Positions 36,086 to 45,191 of a stretch of DNA of 64,000 nucleotides are shown here, in pieces; the stretch's first letter is position 1; every line of letters begins with the position of its first letter. The notes beneath the pieces are model-generated. The model ran no database searches. It was not told the origin of the DNA and saw only the letters and a program-made list of their open reading frames with translations. The translations under genes and the position numbers were made by a program. Source of the stretch: Sphingomonadales bacterium UBA2683 (GTDB lineage Bacteria; Pseudomonadota; Alphaproteobacteria; Sphingomonadales; Sphingomonadaceae); contig DELZ01000001.1 of the NCBI GenBank assembly GCA_002354635.1, forward strand, positions 495,963 through 559,962. The letters are read 5' to 3'.

Positions 36086-37435
36086 ATGACCAGCAACACT
36101 CCACAGCCAGCCACGTTCAAACCGTCTGGCGCGCTTTCCGGCAAAATTTCGGTTCCGGGCGACAAATCCATTTCGCACCGGGCCTTGATATTCTCTGCCC
36201 TGGCCGTTGGCAAAAGCCGGATCACCGGCCTGCTCGAAGGCGAGGATGTGCTGGCGACCGCCGACGCGCTGCGGGCGATGGGCGCCAGAATCGATAAAAA
36301 GGATGATGTCTGGACGGTCCATGGCGTCGGTGTCGGCGGCCTGATGCAGCCGGATACCGCGCTCGAGATGGGCAACAGCGGCACATCGACCCGATTGCTG
36401 ATGGGATTGATTGCCTCGCACGCGATCAGCGCCACCTTCATCGGCGATGCCAGTCTGACCAAGCGCCCCATGGGCCGGGTGATCGAACCGCTGTCCCGGA
36501 TGGGCGCAGACATTCAGGCGCGCGAGACCGCCGACCACAAGGCCTGCCTGCCGCTTACGGTAAGAGGCATTTGTCCTGCTATCCCGGTTGCATATCGCCT
36601 GCCCGTGGCATCGGCCCAGGTCAAATCCGCAATCCTGCTCGCCGGCCTGAATACGCCGGGTATCACCCGAATCGTCGAACCTGTGCTGACGCGCGATCAC
36701 AGCGAAACCATGCTCCGGGGCTTTGGCGCGCAAATCAGCGTCGAAACCGATGCCGAAGGCTGCCGGGTGATATCCCTGACCGGCGAGGCGGAACTGGAAC
36801 CGCAAAAGATCAAGGTGCCGGGCGATCCGTCATCTGCCGCATTCATGGTGGTTGCAGCGCTGATCATTCCCGGATCGGATATCATCATCGAGAATGTCGG
36901 CATCAATCCGACCCGCGCCGGCCTGTTCGACGTTCTGCAGAATATGGGCGGCGATATCAGCTTTGGCAAAAAGCGCACCGTGGGCGGCGAACCGGTTGCC
37001 GACATTCGCGTCCGGCACAGCCTGCTCGCCGGCATCGACGTGCCGGCCGCCATCGCCCCCAGCATGATCGACGAATTTCCGATATTGTTTGTCGCCGCGG
37101 CTCTGGCGGACGGCGAAACGACCACCCGCGGCCTGCACGAATTGCGGGTCAAGGAATCCGACCGCCTGTCGCAAATGGCGAAAGGCCTCGCGCTTCTCGG
37201 CGTGAAGCTGACCGAGAATGATGATGGTCTGGTGATCGAAGGCAGCGGTGGCAAACCGCTGACAGGCGGACAGGCGAAGCCGGTAATCGAGACCGCACTG
37301 GATCACCGGATCGCGATGAGTTTTGCCGTCGCCGGCATGGCAACCAAAGGCGGGCTTTCGATCGATGATATCAGGCCTGTCGAAACCAGCTTTCCCGGGT
37401 TTGTGGACCTGGTGATGAAATTGACCGCCAAATGA
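36086..37435 (+). CDS. aroA: EPSP synthase (3-phosphoshikimate 1-carboxyvinyltransferase), class II-like
   Basis: A 449-residue enzyme of the shikimate pathway joining phosphoenolpyruvate to shikimate-3-phosphate. PGDKSISHR (24-32), STFIGDASLTKRPMGR-type segment (here ATFIGDASLTKRPMGRV, about 131-147), RVKESDRL-type LRVKESDRLSQMAKG, and DHRIAMSFAV at the end. Overall it reads close to the class II CP4 enzyme from memory. At the position of CP4 Ala100 it has Gly99 in GNSGTSTRL. First gene of the aroA-cmk-rpsA cluster; its stop overlaps the next ATG by 4 bases. Confidence 0.95.
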   Translation: MTSNTPQPATFKPSGALSGKISVPGDKSISHRALIFSALAVGKSRITGLLEGEDVLATADALRAMGARIDKKDDVWTVHGVGVGGLMQPDTALEMGNSGTSTRLLMGLIASHAISATFIGDASLTKRPMGRVIEPLSRMGADIQARETADHKACLPLTVRGICPAIPVAYRLPVASAQVKSAILLAGLNTPGITRIVEPVLTRDHSETMLRGFGAQISVETDAEGCRVISLTGEAELEPQKIKVPGDPSSAAFMVVAALIIPGSDIIIENVGINPTRAGLFDVLQNMGGDISFGKKRTVGGEPVADIRVRHSLLAGIDVPAAIAPSMIDEFPILFVAAALADGETTTRGLHELRVKESDRLSQMAKGLALLGVKLTENDDGLVIEGSGGKPLTGGQAKPVIETALDHRIAMSFAVAGMATKGGLSIDDIRPVETSFPGFVDLVMKLTAK

Positions 37436-37692
37436 TCGACGGATTTACAGCCAATGTCATCGGTATATTGGGGAGCATCCTTATCGTTGCCGCCTATGCC
37501 TATAATGTCTACGCCAAGTCGGTGAATGCCTTTGTCTACAACGGCACAAACCTGCTCGGCGCGCTTTTGCTCACCCTCTCGCTGCTTGTGCATTTCAATC
37601 TGGCCTCGCTGCTGCTCGAAATCGTCTGGATCATCATTGCCGTGGGCGGCCTTGTCAAAGCCTCGAGGGACCGAGCGAGACAAGCATCATGA
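37432..37692 (+). CDS. Small membrane protein, CBU_0592 family
   Basis: An 86-residue protein with three hydrophobic segments (about 8-27, 33-52, 55-75). The motif YNVYAKSVNAFVYNGTNLLG (shown as VYNGTNLLG) matches the uncharacterised CBU_0592-like bacterial membrane proteins. Translationally coupled on both sides: ATGA overlap with aroA upstream and with cmk downstream. The conserved place between aroA and cmk suggests only shared expression, not a shikimate role. Confidence 0.75.
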   Translation: MIDGFTANVIGILGSILIVAAYAYNVYAKSVNAFVYNGTNLLGALLLTLSLLVHFNLASLLLEIVWIIIAVGGLVKASRDRARQAS

Positions 37693-38333
37693 TCATCGCC
37701 GTCGACGGACCGACCGCTTCGGGCAAGGGCACGATCTCCAAGCAATTGGCAAGGCACTTTGCGCTGCCCTTCCTCGATACCGGCCTGCTCTATCGCGCCG
37801 TCGGCTGGACGCTCAGCGAACAGGGCGGCGACGCCGACAATGCGGCTGATGCGCTGGCGGCCTGTGATTTTGCTGGCAGCCTGCTCGACAATCCGGACCT
37901 GCGCAGCGAAGTCATCGGTGGTCTGGCGAGCCGGGTTTCGGTCCATCCGCAGGTCAGACAGGCGCTGGACAAGCGTCAAAAGGATTTTGCCTACCAGCCG
38001 GGGGGCGCCGTTCTGGACGGTCGCGATATCGGGACGGTCATCGCCCCCGATGCCGATGTAAAGATATTCGTGACAGCCTCTGCCGAGGCGCGTGCGGTCC
38101 GGCGTTACGAGGAGATGAGGCAGCGCGGCGAACAGGTCAATTTCGACGATATTCTTGCTGACATATTGGCACGGGACGAACGCGACCGGAACCGCGCCAC
38201 CGCCCCGCTCAAGCCCGCCGAAGATGCAGACTTGCTTGATACAACCGATTTGACTATAGACGCCGCCATTCAGCAGGCAATCGCCTTGGTGAATGCGAAG
38301 ACAAGCGGCCGGCGCGACAAAGATCCGGCATAG
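37689..38333 (+). CDS. cmk: Cytidylate kinase
   Basis: A 214-residue nucleoside monophosphate kinase that phosphorylates CMP and dCMP. P-loop DGPTASGKGTISKQL (about 6-20), DTGLLYRAVG for substrate binding (about 30-39), and the later DGRDIGTVIAPDADVKIFVTA segment (key: DGRDIGTVI). Normal length. Cotranscribed with aroA and ahead of rpsA, an order conserved in many proteobacteria. Confidence 0.95.
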   Translation: MIIAVDGPTASGKGTISKQLARHFALPFLDTGLLYRAVGWTLSEQGGDADNAADALAACDFAGSLLDNPDLRSEVIGGLASRVSVHPQVRQALDKRQKDFAYQPGGAVLDGRDIGTVIAPDADVKIFVTASAEARAVRRYEEMRQRGEQVNFDDILADILARDERDRNRATAPLKPAEDADLLDTTDLTIDAAIQQAIALVNAKTSGRRDKDPA

Positions 38334-38541
38334 CAGACAAATGATGCGCTAGACGGACTGGTCAGGAACCGGTTCGGTCTTGGCGCAGCTTTTTCTGTTT
38401 GTGCTTAGCCTTGCATCTACCAATTATCGGCGGTTTTCTGATGGATGCGGCGGTCACATGCGGTGGCCGCGGCAATTTTGGTCCAAGACCGGCGGAACCA
38501 ACCGCCTGGCCAGAAAAATTGACTATCAAGGATTGAACCAT

Positions 38542-40245
38542 ATGGCCTCAACGGCATTTCCAACCCGCGACGATTTCGCGGCAATGTTAAACGAATCACT
38601 CGGTGGCGAAGACCAGGGCTTTGAAGGCCGCGTCGTCAAAGGCACCGTAACCGGCATCGAAAATGACATGGCTGTCATCGATGTAGGATTGAAATCAGAA
38701 GGCCGTGTGGCGCTGCGCGAATTCGCCGCCCCCGGTCAAAAAGCCACTATTTCCATCGGTGACGAAGTCGAAGTCTATGTCGACCGCATCGAGAATGTGA
38801 ATGGCGAAGCCATGCTGTCCCGCGATCGCGCCCGTCGCGAAGCAAGCTGGGACAAGCTGGAAAAAGAATATGACGAAGGCAATCGCGTCGAAGGCGTGAT
38901 CTTCGGTCGGGTCAAGGGCGGTTTCACCGTTGACCTTGACGGCGCCGTGGCCTTCCTGCCCGGTAGCCAGGTCGACGTCCGTCCCGTCCGCGACGTGACG
39001 CCGTTGATGGACATCGCGCAGCCCTTCCAGATCCTCAAGATGGATCGCAAGCGTGGCAATATCGTTGTCTCGCGCCGCGCCATTCTCGAAGAAACCCGCG
39101 CCGAACAGCGTTCGGGCCTCATCGAGAGCCTGGCCGAAGGTCAGGTTACCGAAGGCGTGGTCAAGAATATCACCGATTATGGTGCCTTTGTTGACCTTGG
39201 CGGCATCGACGGCCTGCTGCATGTTACCGATCTTTCCTACAAGCGGGTCAACCACCCGAACGAAATGATCAACATCGGCGACACGCTGAAAGTCCAGATC
39301 ATCAAGATCAACAAGGACACGCAGCGTATCTCGCTCGGCATGAAGCAGCTGGAAAGCGATCCGTGGGACAGCGCGACCGAGAAATATGCGGTTGGCACCA
39401 AGCTCACCGGTTCGGTCACCAACATTACCGAATATGGTGCTTTCGTCGAACTGGAGCCAGGCATCGAAGGCTTGGTCCATGTTTCCGAAATGAGCTGGAC
39501 CAAGAAGAATGTTCACCCGGGCAAGATCGTCTCCACCTCGCAGGAAGTGGAAGTCATCGTTCTCGAAGTCGATACCGAAAAGCGCCGCATTTCGTTGGGC
39601 CTCAAACAGGCTCAGTCCAACCCCTGGACCGACTTTGCGGATACGCATCCGGTCGGCAGCACGGTTGAAGGCGAAGTCAAGAACGCGACCGAATTCGGTC
39701 TGTTCATCGGCCTCGAAGGTGACGTCGACGGCATGGTTCACATGTCCGATATCGCATGGGGCATCTCCGGCGAAGACGCGCTCAACCTCCATCACAAGGG
39801 TGAGCAGGTCAAGGCGATCGTTCTCGACATCGATGTCGAAAAGGAACGCATCTCGCTGGGCATGAAGCAGCTTGAAAAAGGTGCGCCCGCGATGGGTGGG
39901 GCCGACACCGGCGGCCTCAAGAAAGGTTCTGTGGCAACCGTCACCGTACTGGAAGTCCGCGACGGCGGCCTCGAAGTCCAGATGGGCGACGATGGCGCAA
40001 CCGGCTTCATCAAGCGCAACGATCTGGGCCGCGATCGCGACGAACAGCGTCCCGACCGCTTCCAGGTTGGCCAGAAGCTCGATGCGATGATCACCGGTTT
40101 CGACCGTTCGAAGAAACCGAATTTCTCGATCAAGGCGCACCAGCTGGCGGAAGAGAAACAGGCTGTGGAACAGTTCGGTTCGACCGATTCCGGTGCGAGC
40201 CTCGGCGATATCCTCGGTGCTGCACTGAAAAAGAAGGAAGAATAG
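38542..40245 (+). CDS. rpsA: 30S ribosomal protein S1
   Basis: A 567-residue S1 with six S1/OB repeats; the last four show the classic DYGAFVDLGGIDGLLH or EYGAFVELEPGIEGLVH pattern. It brings mRNA to the 30S subunit. ATG 38542 has AAGGA 9 bases upstream; an earlier in-frame start at 38380 would add a non-conserved tail and is not used. The 208-base leader before the start contains complementary GGCGG/CCGCC segments that might fold for autoregulation, which is not proven. Followed by a terminator and ihfB. Confidence 0.95.
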   Translation: MASTAFPTRDDFAAMLNESLGGEDQGFEGRVVKGTVTGIENDMAVIDVGLKSEGRVALREFAAPGQKATISIGDEVEVYVDRIENVNGEAMLSRDRARREASWDKLEKEYDEGNRVEGVIFGRVKGGFTVDLDGAVAFLPGSQVDVRPVRDVTPLMDIAQPFQILKMDRKRGNIVVSRRAILEETRAEQRSGLIESLAEGQVTEGVVKNITDYGAFVDLGGIDGLLHVTDLSYKRVNHPNEMINIGDTLKVQIIKINKDTQRISLGMKQLESDPWDSATEKYAVGTKLTGSVTNITEYGAFVELEPGIEGLVHVSEMSWTKKNVHPGKIVSTSQEVEVIVLEVDTEKRRISLGLKQAQSNPWTDFADTHPVGSTVEGEVKNATEFGLFIGLEGDVDGMVHMSDIAWGISGEDALNLHHKGEQVKAIVLDIDVEKERISLGMKQLEKGAPAMGGADTGGLKKGSVATVTVLEVRDGGLEVQMGDDGATGFIKRNDLGRDRDEQRPDRFQVGQKLDAMITGFDRSKKPNFSIKAHQLAEEKQAVEQFGSTDSGASLGDILGAALKKKEE

Positions 40246-40275
40246 TCCTTCGTCCCACGGGACCGGATTACCAAG

Positions 40276-40306
40276 AAGCCCGCGCCTGCAAAGGGGCGGG
40301 CTTTTT
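40276..40306 (+). terminator. Rho-independent terminator after rpsA
   Basis: Stem AAGCCCGC (40276-40283) / GCGGGCTT (40296-40303) with a 12-base loop that can pair further, followed by a T run to 40306. It ends the aroA-rpsA transcript before ihfB. Confidence 0.85.
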
Positions 40307-40474
40307 CTTGGCCCTGTCCCATTTCACATCAGTTTTCCACTAAACTGCCAAGACCATTGAAAATAGACGTGTTTTCTGGCATCTATCGACTCTAAAAAAT
40401 AAAAGGCATCAAGATCCTTGGAATTTCCAACAAGGGAATCCAGTGGGTCGACCCAGAATCGGAAAGGCGCACCG

Positions 40475-40756
40475 ATGATACGTTCTGAACTACTGGACAA
40501 ACTTGCAGAAGAAAATCCGGAACTGAAACCGGATGAAATTGAAAAGATCGTCGACCTCTTCTTTAGCCAGATCAGCCAGAAACTGGCCGAAGGCGGCCGC
40601 GTCGAATTGCGCGGGTTTGGCGCGTTCTCGACTCGCCAGCGCAAGCCGCGCATCGGTCGCAATCCACGCACCGGCGAATCGGTAGAAGTTCCGGCCAAGC
40701 GCGTACCTTATTTCAAGCCCGGCAAGGAAATCCGCGAGCGGCTGAACAAGGGCTAG
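40475..40756 (+). CDS. ihfB: Integration host factor subunit beta
   Basis: A 93-residue HU/IHF-fold DNA-bending protein: MIRSELLDKLAEENPEL, VELRGFGAFSTRQRKPRIGRNPRTGE (key: RGFGAFSTRQRKPRIGRNP, the minor-groove beta arm) and VPYFKPGKEIRERLN. The Arg-rich arm and the overall start favour IHF-beta over HU. ATG 40475 has AAAGG upstream. The rpsA-ihfB order is standard for proteobacteria. Confidence 0.94.
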   Translation: MIRSELLDKLAEENPELKPDEIEKIVDLFFSQISQKLAEGGRVELRGFGAFSTRQRKPRIGRNPRTGESVEVPAKRVPYFKPGKEIRERLNKG

Positions 40757-40853
40757 TTTCCGGAATATTCCGAAATAATGCGTCTCCGCACTTGACCGCG
40801 CGCGCGCAATAATGCTTGTCGCTAGTCTCCGGCGGACAGTCGGAGCTACCGGT

Positions 40854-40940
40854 GCGGACGTGGCGAAATGGTAGACGCAGCAGACTTAAAATCTGCTATC
40901 CGAAATGGGTGTGCGGGTTCGAGTCCCGCCGTCCGCACCA
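40854..40940 (+). tRNA. tRNA-Leu (anticodon TAA)
   Basis: 87-nt class II tRNA with encoded CCA. Acceptor GCGGACG/CGTCCGC, anticodon loop in CAGACTTAAAATCTG (anticodon TAA), long variable arm (TATCCGAAATGGGTGT region), T arm GCGGGTTCGAGTCCCGC. Reads UUA and UUG. Confidence 0.96.
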
Positions 40941-41093
40941 GCTTAGAACCATATTTATCAGGATGCGATTGCACAGGTCGCAAATCCGTCCAGCATCACA
41001 AGACAGGTCGGCTGAGTAACTCGCGTCCTCGGCAAAATACACAGCCCCAGAGTTAAGCTTTGTCGGACCGGCAAAACCTTCTAGACAGACGCG

Positions 41094-42638
41094 ATGCGCT
41101 ACCTTGCCCTTCTCTGCACGATGCTGATGCTGCTATCCTGCGACAGAGATCCGGCAATCGACACTGCCCCCGGCTCCGACCAGATCGTCCGTCTGGCCGA
41201 TTCTGAGATCAAGGGTCTCGACCCGCAGAAAGTCTCGGATCTGTCTTCGCTTCGCGTGGCTGCCGACCAGTTCGAGGGTCTGACCCGTCTCGATGCGGTC
41301 GGCGAAGCGGAACCGGGGCTGGCCAAAGACTGGCGAATTGCGCAGGACGGGCTGACCTGGGATTTCACCTTGCGGGAAGCCCTGCGATTTTCCGACGGCA
41401 CGGCATTTGACGCGACGCTTTTTCCGGCCCTGATGGACCGGCTGCGGGACCCGGAAACCGCCGCACCGGCGCAGGCGCTTTTCGCCAATATCGTCGCTGT
41501 CGAAGCTGTAAGCGCAAACAGTGTAATCGTCCGTCTCGCTTCGCCAGACCCCGCCTTGCCTGCCTTGCTGGCCCATCCGGCGATGGCGGCGATTCCGCTC
41601 CACCGGATTCGCACGGCGGGCGACCAGTGGACCTCGGACCGGCCGATGATCGCAAGCGGACCCTATCAACTGTCGGAATGGAAACTGAACGACTATGCCC
41701 GGCTGGAGCGCAATCCCGAGTGGCACGACGGAAAAGCACCCACGGCGACGATCATCTGGAAACCGATGGAGGACAGTCTGTCGGCGCTGCGCCTGTTCCT
41801 GTCCGGCGGCGCGGATATCGCTGCGGACTATCCGCCCAGCCGCCATCAGTGGCTCAAGGACAATCATCCAGCGGTGACGCACAGCGTGCCCTATCTCGGT
41901 AGCTATTATTTCGCCTTCAACACCCGGATGCCTCCGTTTGACGACCCCCGGGTCCGGACCGCCCTGTCGATGGCCGTCGAACGGGAATGGATTGCCGACA
42001 AGGTGATTGGCGTCGACAATATCCCGGCCTGGGGACTGTTGCCGCCGGGACTGGAAGGACAGGAACCGCTGCGGCCGGAATGGGCCGATTGGCCGCGGGA
42101 AAAGCGGTTGCGCTCGGCTCGCGGGTTGCTGGCGGCAGCCGGCTATGGTCCGGATCGTCCCCTGCGCTTCGAAATTCGCTTCAACAGCTCCGCCGAGCAT
42201 CGCCGCGTCTCCGTCGCGATGGCGGCAATGTGGCAGCCGCTTGGTGTCGAGGCCAGCCTGTTCAATAGCGAGGCGGCGCTCCATTTCGCGGCGCTGCGCC
42301 GGCATGAATTCGCGCTCGCTCGCTCCGGCTGGATCGCCGACCTGCCGACCCCGGAAAATTTTCTGCTGGTCCATCAGCAGGCCAATGGCGCTGGCAATTA
42401 TTCGGGCTACGCCAATCCGGACTATGACCGGATACTGGCGCAGGCCATTGCCGAACCGGATCCGCGGCAGCGCCAGCAACTGATGCGCAAGGCGGAAGCG
42501 CAGCTGATCACCGACATGCCGATCCTGCCGCTTTATTTCTATGTGACCCGCAGCCTCGTGGCCGAGCGGATTGCCGGGTGGGAAGATAATATTTCCAATG
42601 TGCATCCCAGCCGCACTCTGCGTATAAGAGCCCGATGA
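41094..42638 (+). CDS. ABC-type oligopeptide substrate-binding lipoprotein (SBP family 5)
   Basis: A 514-residue predicted lipoprotein: short signal with lipobox LLSC (Cys about 16), then the SBP_bac_5 fold with GLTRLDAVGEAEPGLAKDWRIAQDGLTWDFTLR (key: AEPGLAKDW), FNTRMPPFDDPRVRTALSMAVERE, and a peptide-binding C-lobe ending with the family pattern of FYVTRSLVAERI. Oligopeptide, dipeptide or nickel-like ligands are usual for OppA/DppA relatives. Its stop overlaps the start of a second SBP lipoprotein. No permease or ATPase gene is adjacent. Confidence 0.87.
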   Translation: MRYLALLCTMLMLLSCDRDPAIDTAPGSDQIVRLADSEIKGLDPQKVSDLSSLRVAADQFEGLTRLDAVGEAEPGLAKDWRIAQDGLTWDFTLREALRFSDGTAFDATLFPALMDRLRDPETAAPAQALFANIVAVEAVSANSVIVRLASPDPALPALLAHPAMAAIPLHRIRTAGDQWTSDRPMIASGPYQLSEWKLNDYARLERNPEWHDGKAPTATIIWKPMEDSLSALRLFLSGGADIAADYPPSRHQWLKDNHPAVTHSVPYLGSYYFAFNTRMPPFDDPRVRTALSMAVEREWIADKVIGVDNIPAWGLLPPGLEGQEPLRPEWADWPREKRLRSARGLLAAAGYGPDRPLRFEIRFNSSAEHRRVSVAMAAMWQPLGVEASLFNSEAALHFAALRRHEFALARSGWIADLPTPENFLLVHQQANGAGNYSGYANPDYDRILAQAIAEPDPRQRQQLMRKAEAQLITDMPILPLYFYVTRSLVAERIAGWEDNISNVHPSRTLRIRAR

Positions 42639-44119
42639 ATTCCCGCGCAAGATTCTGGCTGAACGGCATCGCCGCAGTGCTGACCATAGCGATGCTCAGC
42701 GCCTGCGGCTTTTCCGGAGACGAAGATCAGGTCCGTGCGACGGTGGTCGCAGACGGAGAGACGCGGATCAATCCGGTCGGGACGCGCCTGAATTTTGCCT
42801 CCTCGACCATGCGCGCGGCAATCGCCAAGGGCCTGGTCGGACTTGACGAGGAAGGCCGGGTGGTTCCAGCGCTCGCGGCACGCTGGATCGTCACCGACGA
42901 TGGTCTGAGCTATATTTTCCGGCTGTTCGATGGCAAATGGGACGACGGTCGCCAGATCACGGCCGAACGCGTGGCGCGATTATTGAACGAACGGTTGTCG
43001 GAACTGCGCAACAGCCGCTTGCGCGATGATGTCACGGCGGTGGACGAGGTCGTCTCGATGACCGGGCGGGTGATCGAGATCAAGCTCAATGCGCCACACC
43101 CCAATTTCCTGCAATTGCTGGCCCAGCCGGAAATGGGCCTGTTCCGCGCCGGTCACGGCGCCGGTCCGATGCGCGTGCTGGACGAAGAAAATGGTATCAA
43201 GCTCGGCCAGTTCGATCTGCCTTCGCAGGATGAGCAGGAAGCTGCTCCGGAAGACGATCGATGGGTGTCGCTGCGCAGCGAACCGGCAGCGGTCGCCATT
43301 GCCCGTTACCGGGCGGGCAGCGCCCAGATCGTCCTCAACGGCAAATATCATCACCTGCCGCTGGTCGATGCGGCGGACATAAGCAGTGGAGACTTGCGGC
43401 TTGATCCGGTGGCCGGATTGTTCGGCTTGCGCTTTGTCCGCGCCAATGGCTTCTGGGCGGTGCCAGCGAACCGGGAAATTTTGGCGATGGCGATCAATCG
43501 ACCGGCGCTACTGACATCCTTTCCTGCGGTCAGCGCCTGGCAGAGCCGGCTCAAGATCGTTCCCGAAGCGCTCGATGTCGAGGGGATCAACACCTATCCC
43601 GACTGGGCCAGCATGACCATGCAGGACCGGATCGCCTTCGCCAGAAACCATGTCAGCCGATGGAAAGCCTCGGAAGGACCGGTGATCCCGCTGACGATCG
43701 CGCTGCCCGAGGCAGCCGGCGCACGCATCCTGTTCAGACGTATCCGGTCCGATCTCAGAAGGGTCGGCCTCGACGCCAGAATGGTCCGCAGCAACCAGGC
43801 CGCAGATGTCCAGCTGATAGACGAGATCGCCCCCTATGACAGCGCACCGTGGTTCCTGAAACAGTTTACCTGTGTCAAAACCCCGGTCTGCCTGAACGAT
43901 GCCGATGCCCGGATCGCGGAGGCCGATGCCGCCACCAATCTCCAGATCAAGGCGCGCCTCTACGCCGAAGTGGAGGATTTGCTCGTCGACCATTATAATT
44001 TCATCCCGATCGCGGTTCCCATCCGCTGGTCGATTGCCCGTCAGGGCCAGCGCGGCTTTGCGGTCAATCCGCGTGGCTGGCATCCATTGAACCCGCTGGT
44101 CGGCATCCCCATATCCTGA
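42635..44119 (+). CDS. Second SBP-family-5-like lipoprotein
   Basis: A 494-residue lipoprotein (lipobox LSAC, Cys about 25) with a more diverged SBP_bac_5 fold: LVGLDEEGRVVPALAARWIVTDDGLSYIFRL (key: VPALAARWIVTDDGL) and a C-terminal lobe. The middle part is shorter than in the preceding protein and lacks the clear FNT...FDDPRVRTAL block, having WAVPANREILAMAINRP instead. ATGA overlap with the first SBP gene shows the two are coexpressed. Joint action on one ligand or partner is inference. Confidence 0.78.
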   Translation: MNSRARFWLNGIAAVLTIAMLSACGFSGDEDQVRATVVADGETRINPVGTRLNFASSTMRAAIAKGLVGLDEEGRVVPALAARWIVTDDGLSYIFRLFDGKWDDGRQITAERVARLLNERLSELRNSRLRDDVTAVDEVVSMTGRVIEIKLNAPHPNFLQLLAQPEMGLFRAGHGAGPMRVLDEENGIKLGQFDLPSQDEQEAAPEDDRWVSLRSEPAAVAIARYRAGSAQIVLNGKYHHLPLVDAADISSGDLRLDPVAGLFGLRFVRANGFWAVPANREILAMAINRPALLTSFPAVSAWQSRLKIVPEALDVEGINTYPDWASMTMQDRIAFARNHVSRWKASEGPVIPLTIALPEAAGARILFRRIRSDLRRVGLDARMVRSNQAADVQLIDEIAPYDSAPWFLKQFTCVKTPVCLNDADARIAEADAATNLQIKARLYAEVEDLLVDHYNFIPIAVPIRWSIARQGQRGFAVNPRGWHPLNPLVGIPIS

Positions 44120-44150
44120 CTGTAGTGTTGGTATATGACAGGGAGGTCCC

Positions 44151-44573
44151 ATGGCCATTTCCGAAGAACAGTTAAAGCGTCTGGCCGAACAATTGCCCGA
44201 CGTCAGCCGCGATCCGCAAACGGTCCGCACCCGCGTGGAAGCGATGGAGAAAGTGCTGGAACGCGCCTTCGTGATCCCCGGCGTCAACCGGCCGATCGGC
44301 GTCGATTCGATCGTCGGTCTGATTCCCGTGGTCGGTGATATCGTCACCGCGCTGATGGGTGCCTATATCGTCTGGGAGGCCCGCAATCTTGGTATGTCGA
44401 AGCTGCAGCTGACCCGCATGGCGGCCAATGTCGGCATCGATACCGCGCTTGGCGCGATCCCCCTTGCCGGCGACGTCTTCGACTTTTTCTGGCGCTCGAA
44501 CACGAAGAATCTGAAGATCATCCGCAAGCATCTCGACAAACATCATCCGGGCACCCGGACGATTGAAGGTTAG
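44151..44573 (+). CDS. DUF4112 membrane protein
   Basis: A 140-residue protein. The core IGVDSIVGLIPVVGDIVTALMGAYIVWEA (key: VGLIPVVGDIVTAL) and TALGAIPLAGDVFDFFWRSN (key: GAIPLAGDVFD) are the two related hydrophobic hairpins of DUF4112. Function unknown. The stop overlaps that of the convergent CMD gene by 4 bases. Confidence 0.85.
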   Translation: MAISEEQLKRLAEQLPDVSRDPQTVRTRVEAMEKVLERAFVIPGVNRPIGVDSIVGLIPVVGDIVTALMGAYIVWEARNLGMSKLQLTRMAANVGIDTALGAIPLAGDVFDFFWRSNTKNLKIIRKHLDKHHPGTRTIEG

Positions 44574-45118
44574 GCAGCCGGAAACCGGGCCGCGAAATCT
44601 TCAAGTCCGACGGTTGCGCTGTTGGCGACAAAACTGACCGTATGGTAGGTTCCGCACAGCGCCATGATTTCCATCTGCTCTTCCTTCGACCAAAGCCGCC
44701 GAAACGCTGCAAGATTCTCTTCGTCCATGACTCCCGAGCGGCATAAATCATCAATGGATGCCAACAGGGATTTTTCCTGGTCATTCCACACCGGATCGTC
44801 GCAGTTGCCATTTTTTGTAGCGACAACCTGCGCTTCGGAAAACCCGGCAGCGGATGCGAAGATGGCGACATGGACACCCCATTCATACTCGCAATCATTA
44901 TTTGCGGTCGTCCGGAGAATCACGATTTCACGCTCGCGGATCGGTAAGGGGCTGCCCTTGTCGAGCAGATTGGGCACCGCTTTTTTCGCAAAGCGCACGC
45001 TGTTTGCGAACACGCGAAACAGGTTCAGCAAATAGCCTTCCTGTTGCGGATATTGTTGCATCACCGCGGTCAACTCGGATGAATATGGGGGCATGACAGG
45101 GGCCAGAATATTGCCCAT
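44570..45118 (-). CDS. CMD-family protein divergently paired with an HxlR regulator
   Basis: A 182-residue CMD/AhpD-fold protein with IREREIVILRTTANNDCEYEWGVH (key: REREIVILRT and EYEWGVH). As in the paralogue at 6340-6903, the AhpD CxxC centre is absent and replaced by EYEWGVH with one Cys nearby. Length and layout match uncharacterised CMD proteins often linked to HxlR regulators. Its promoter is shared with the divergent HxlR gene and holds three related half-sites. Confidence 0.83.
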   Translation of the reverse strand: MGNILAPVMPPYSSELTAVMQQYPQQEGYLLNLFRVFANSVRFAKKAVPNLLDKGSPLPIREREIVILRTTANNDCEYEWGVHVAIFASAAGFSEAQVVATKNGNCDDPVWNDQEKSLLASIDDLCRSGVMDEENLAAFRRLWSKEEQMEIMALCGTYHTVSFVANSATVGLEDFAARFPAA

Positions 45119-45143
45119 GGTTCGACTCCTTGCTATAGTTTCT

Positions 45144-45173
45144 GTAGCATCGATATGCTACTAATTATGTAGC
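45144..45173. promoter_or_regulatory. Probable HxlR operator between divergent genes
   Basis: Three half-sites of one motif: GTAGC at 45144-45148, GCTAC at 45157-45161 and GTAGC at 45169-45173. The first two form GTAGCAT-CGAT-ATGCTAC (18 bp), and the second and third form GCTAC-TAATTAT-GTAGC. It lies in the 73-base gap between the CMD start (45118) and the HxlR start (45192), where a dual repressor would sit. Confidence 0.6.
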
Positions 45174-45191
45174 GTCAAGAAAGGATTCGCC

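Noticed and set aside
38695..40140. 481-codon minus-strand frame opposite rpsA
   Set aside because: Mirror frame of the repeated S1 domains.
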